Below are positions 63,071-64,000 of a stretch of DNA of 64,000 bases, in pieces (the stretch's first letter is position 1; each line of letters opens with the position of its first letter). The notes under the pieces are model-generated. The model saw only the letters and a list, made by a program, of their open reading frames with translations, was not told the DNA's origin and made no database searches. The stretch is from Hyphomicrobiales bacterium. Its GTDB lineage: Bacteria > Pseudomonadota > Alphaproteobacteria > Rhizobiales > Rhizobiaceae. The translations under genes and the position numbers were made by a program. Where the stretch lies: the NCBI GenBank assembly GCA_900472625.1, contig UCIT01000007.1, forward strand, positions 248,001 through 312,000. The letters run 5' to 3'.

Positions 63071-64000
63071 TGTACGGTTCCATATCCTTTTGCGACATAA
63101 TCGAGCGTGCGGGAGATGCTCCCGCCTGCAGCGTTCTTGAATGCGATGGTGAAGCCGGCCTCTGTCTTGCCGGTGATGGTGTAATAGTCGCCAGTCGCCA
63201 GCCCCTGCGCAGCGATAGAGACCCCCTGCAGGTGCTTGAGTGGCGGAGAGAAAGCTACAGCCAGGCCGCTAACCGGAATGACGATGTCATTCCCTGCGAT
63301 GACACGGTCTGGCATATCGACCGTTACGCTGATGCTCTCAACCACCGGCGTGACGTCGGCCTGGCGGCTTTCAAGGGCCGCCCTGAAGCGATACGCCCTT
63401 CCCGAGAGGTCCCCAGCAACGAACGGCGTCCATTCCGACCATACCGGCGCCAGCGCAGGATCATCGTCCGTCACCGAAACCAGCATGGAAACGTCCCAAA
63501 GACTGCCGACCCCGCCGAAGAAATCTTCGCGGGCGAAAATATCAGGCAGCGCAAACACGTCATCACTCGACCACTCACCGAACGCGTTGATCTGCGCCGA
63601 CACGCGCGAGGTGTAGATCTCGCCAAGATCGATGACATCCTCGAAGTCATACGTACCGGAAGCAAGATACCCGCCATCCGACAGATAGAAGTCTGCCACT
63701 CCGAAGAAATCAGGACGGGCGAACACGTCACCCATCACATCGAGGCGCAGCGCGTGACCGTCGAAGTAAACGCCGGATTTAGCTCCCGCGAAGGGGGCCT
63801 CCTCCTCTCGCTCCTCGACGGCATTGAACGCCGTAAGGCCATCGATCGTACTTACGATGATCGCGGCATTACGAGACTGCAGGCCTGAATAGCTCACCGC
63901 CTTGACCAGGTAGACGCCCTTGAGGGGCGGAACCTGCGCTTGAGCAGTCGTAACAACCGAGCGAAGCACCAGAGCGGACTGCCAGGTCACTAGCGCCGAG
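63067..64000 (-). CDS. C-terminal part of J-like central tail protein, truncated by window
   Basis: The frame is open to the window edge, so the true start is beyond 64000; an internal Met at 63990 is only the first visible. Contains PVWSEWTPFVAGDLSGRAYR and FRAALESRQADVTPVVESIS, the fibronectin-like end of J-family tip proteins, preceded by YDFEDVIDLGEIYTSRVSAQ. Confidence 0.7.
   Translation of the reverse strand, partial: SALVTWQSALVLRSVVTTAQAQVPPLKGVYLVKAVSYSGLQSRNAAIIVSTIDGLTAFNAVEEREEEAPFAGAKSGVYFDGHALRLDVMGDVFARPDFFGVADFYLSDGGYLASGTYDFEDVIDLGEIYTSRVSAQINAFGEWSSDDVFALPDIFAREDFFGGVGSLWDVSMLVSVTDDDPALAPVWSEWTPFVAGDLSGRAYRFRAALESRQADVTPVVESISVTVDMPDRVIAGNDIVIPVSGLAVAFSPPLKHLQGVSIAAQGLATGDYYTITGKTEAGFTIAFKNAAGGSISRTLDYVAKGYGTVQ

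Overview
The window is almost entirely temperate-phage DNA in a Rhizobiales-type alphaproteobacterium. Support for the host: a phage-borne GapR/DUF2312 protein, a zinc-ribbon protein of a type common in rhizobia at 58.0 kb, evenly high GC, and a tRNA-Gly(CCC) remnant used as attachment site. Two tyrosine recombinases and two separate tail-tip/lysis modules point to two adjacent prophages: phage 1 (about 1-56.2 kb, left end outside the window) and the distal part of phage 2 (about 56.4-64.0 kb, cut by the right edge).

Phage 1 has two long convergent arms. The rightward arm (0.77-24.8 kb) is the early/metabolic arm. It holds a small HTH protein, a primase-polymerase/helicase, an iteron-rich non-coding stretch that looks like a replication origin (6.84-7.13 kb), many small ORFs joined by ATGA overlaps, and a dTTP-supply set (dCMP deaminase, BRCT-MazG fusion, ThyX, dNMP-kinase-like). 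A cluster at 19.3-24.5 kb carries a winged-helix regulator, GapR, two DNA methyltransferases, a SLOG protein and several unknown small proteins. The leftward arm (54.2 kb down to 25.3 kb) is a lambda-style siphovirus late operon. Its order is TerS, TerL, gpW, portal, S49 protease, gpD, gpE capsid, neck genes, tail tube, frameshifted chaperone, 1687-residue tape measure, tail tip, GH19 endolysin, a second tail-tube-like protein, a LamG fibre and holin-type genes. An AlpA-type excisionase and a P4-type integrase lie beside the tRNA remnant.

Phage 2 shows, leftward, the end of a J-like tail protein, a fibre, a fibre-assembly protein, membrane/holin genes, a GH24 SAR-type endolysin and overlapping inner/outer spanins. 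It ends in a two-gene membrane cassette that is also present in phage 1.

The two observations I consider most novel are genome-wide in phage 1 and absent from the phage 2 part. (1) A dispersed operator-like inverted repeat, TATTCAAC-N5-GTTGATTA with an AT-rich spacer, occurs in about 22 copies, nearly all in the few intergenic gaps and mostly oriented with transcription. (2) A six-residue peptide F(D/E)DLLG occurs ten times in eight unrelated proteins: at the C-terminus of six consecutive gene products, internally in the primase and in two of those six, and at the N-terminus of the small terminase. Other findings are a well-phased AAAGGGC frameshift site, duplicated tail-tube proteins, a split tail-tip gene, a duplicated unknown domain at 3.7-4.7 kb, and a composite tRNA/attachment junction between the prophages.
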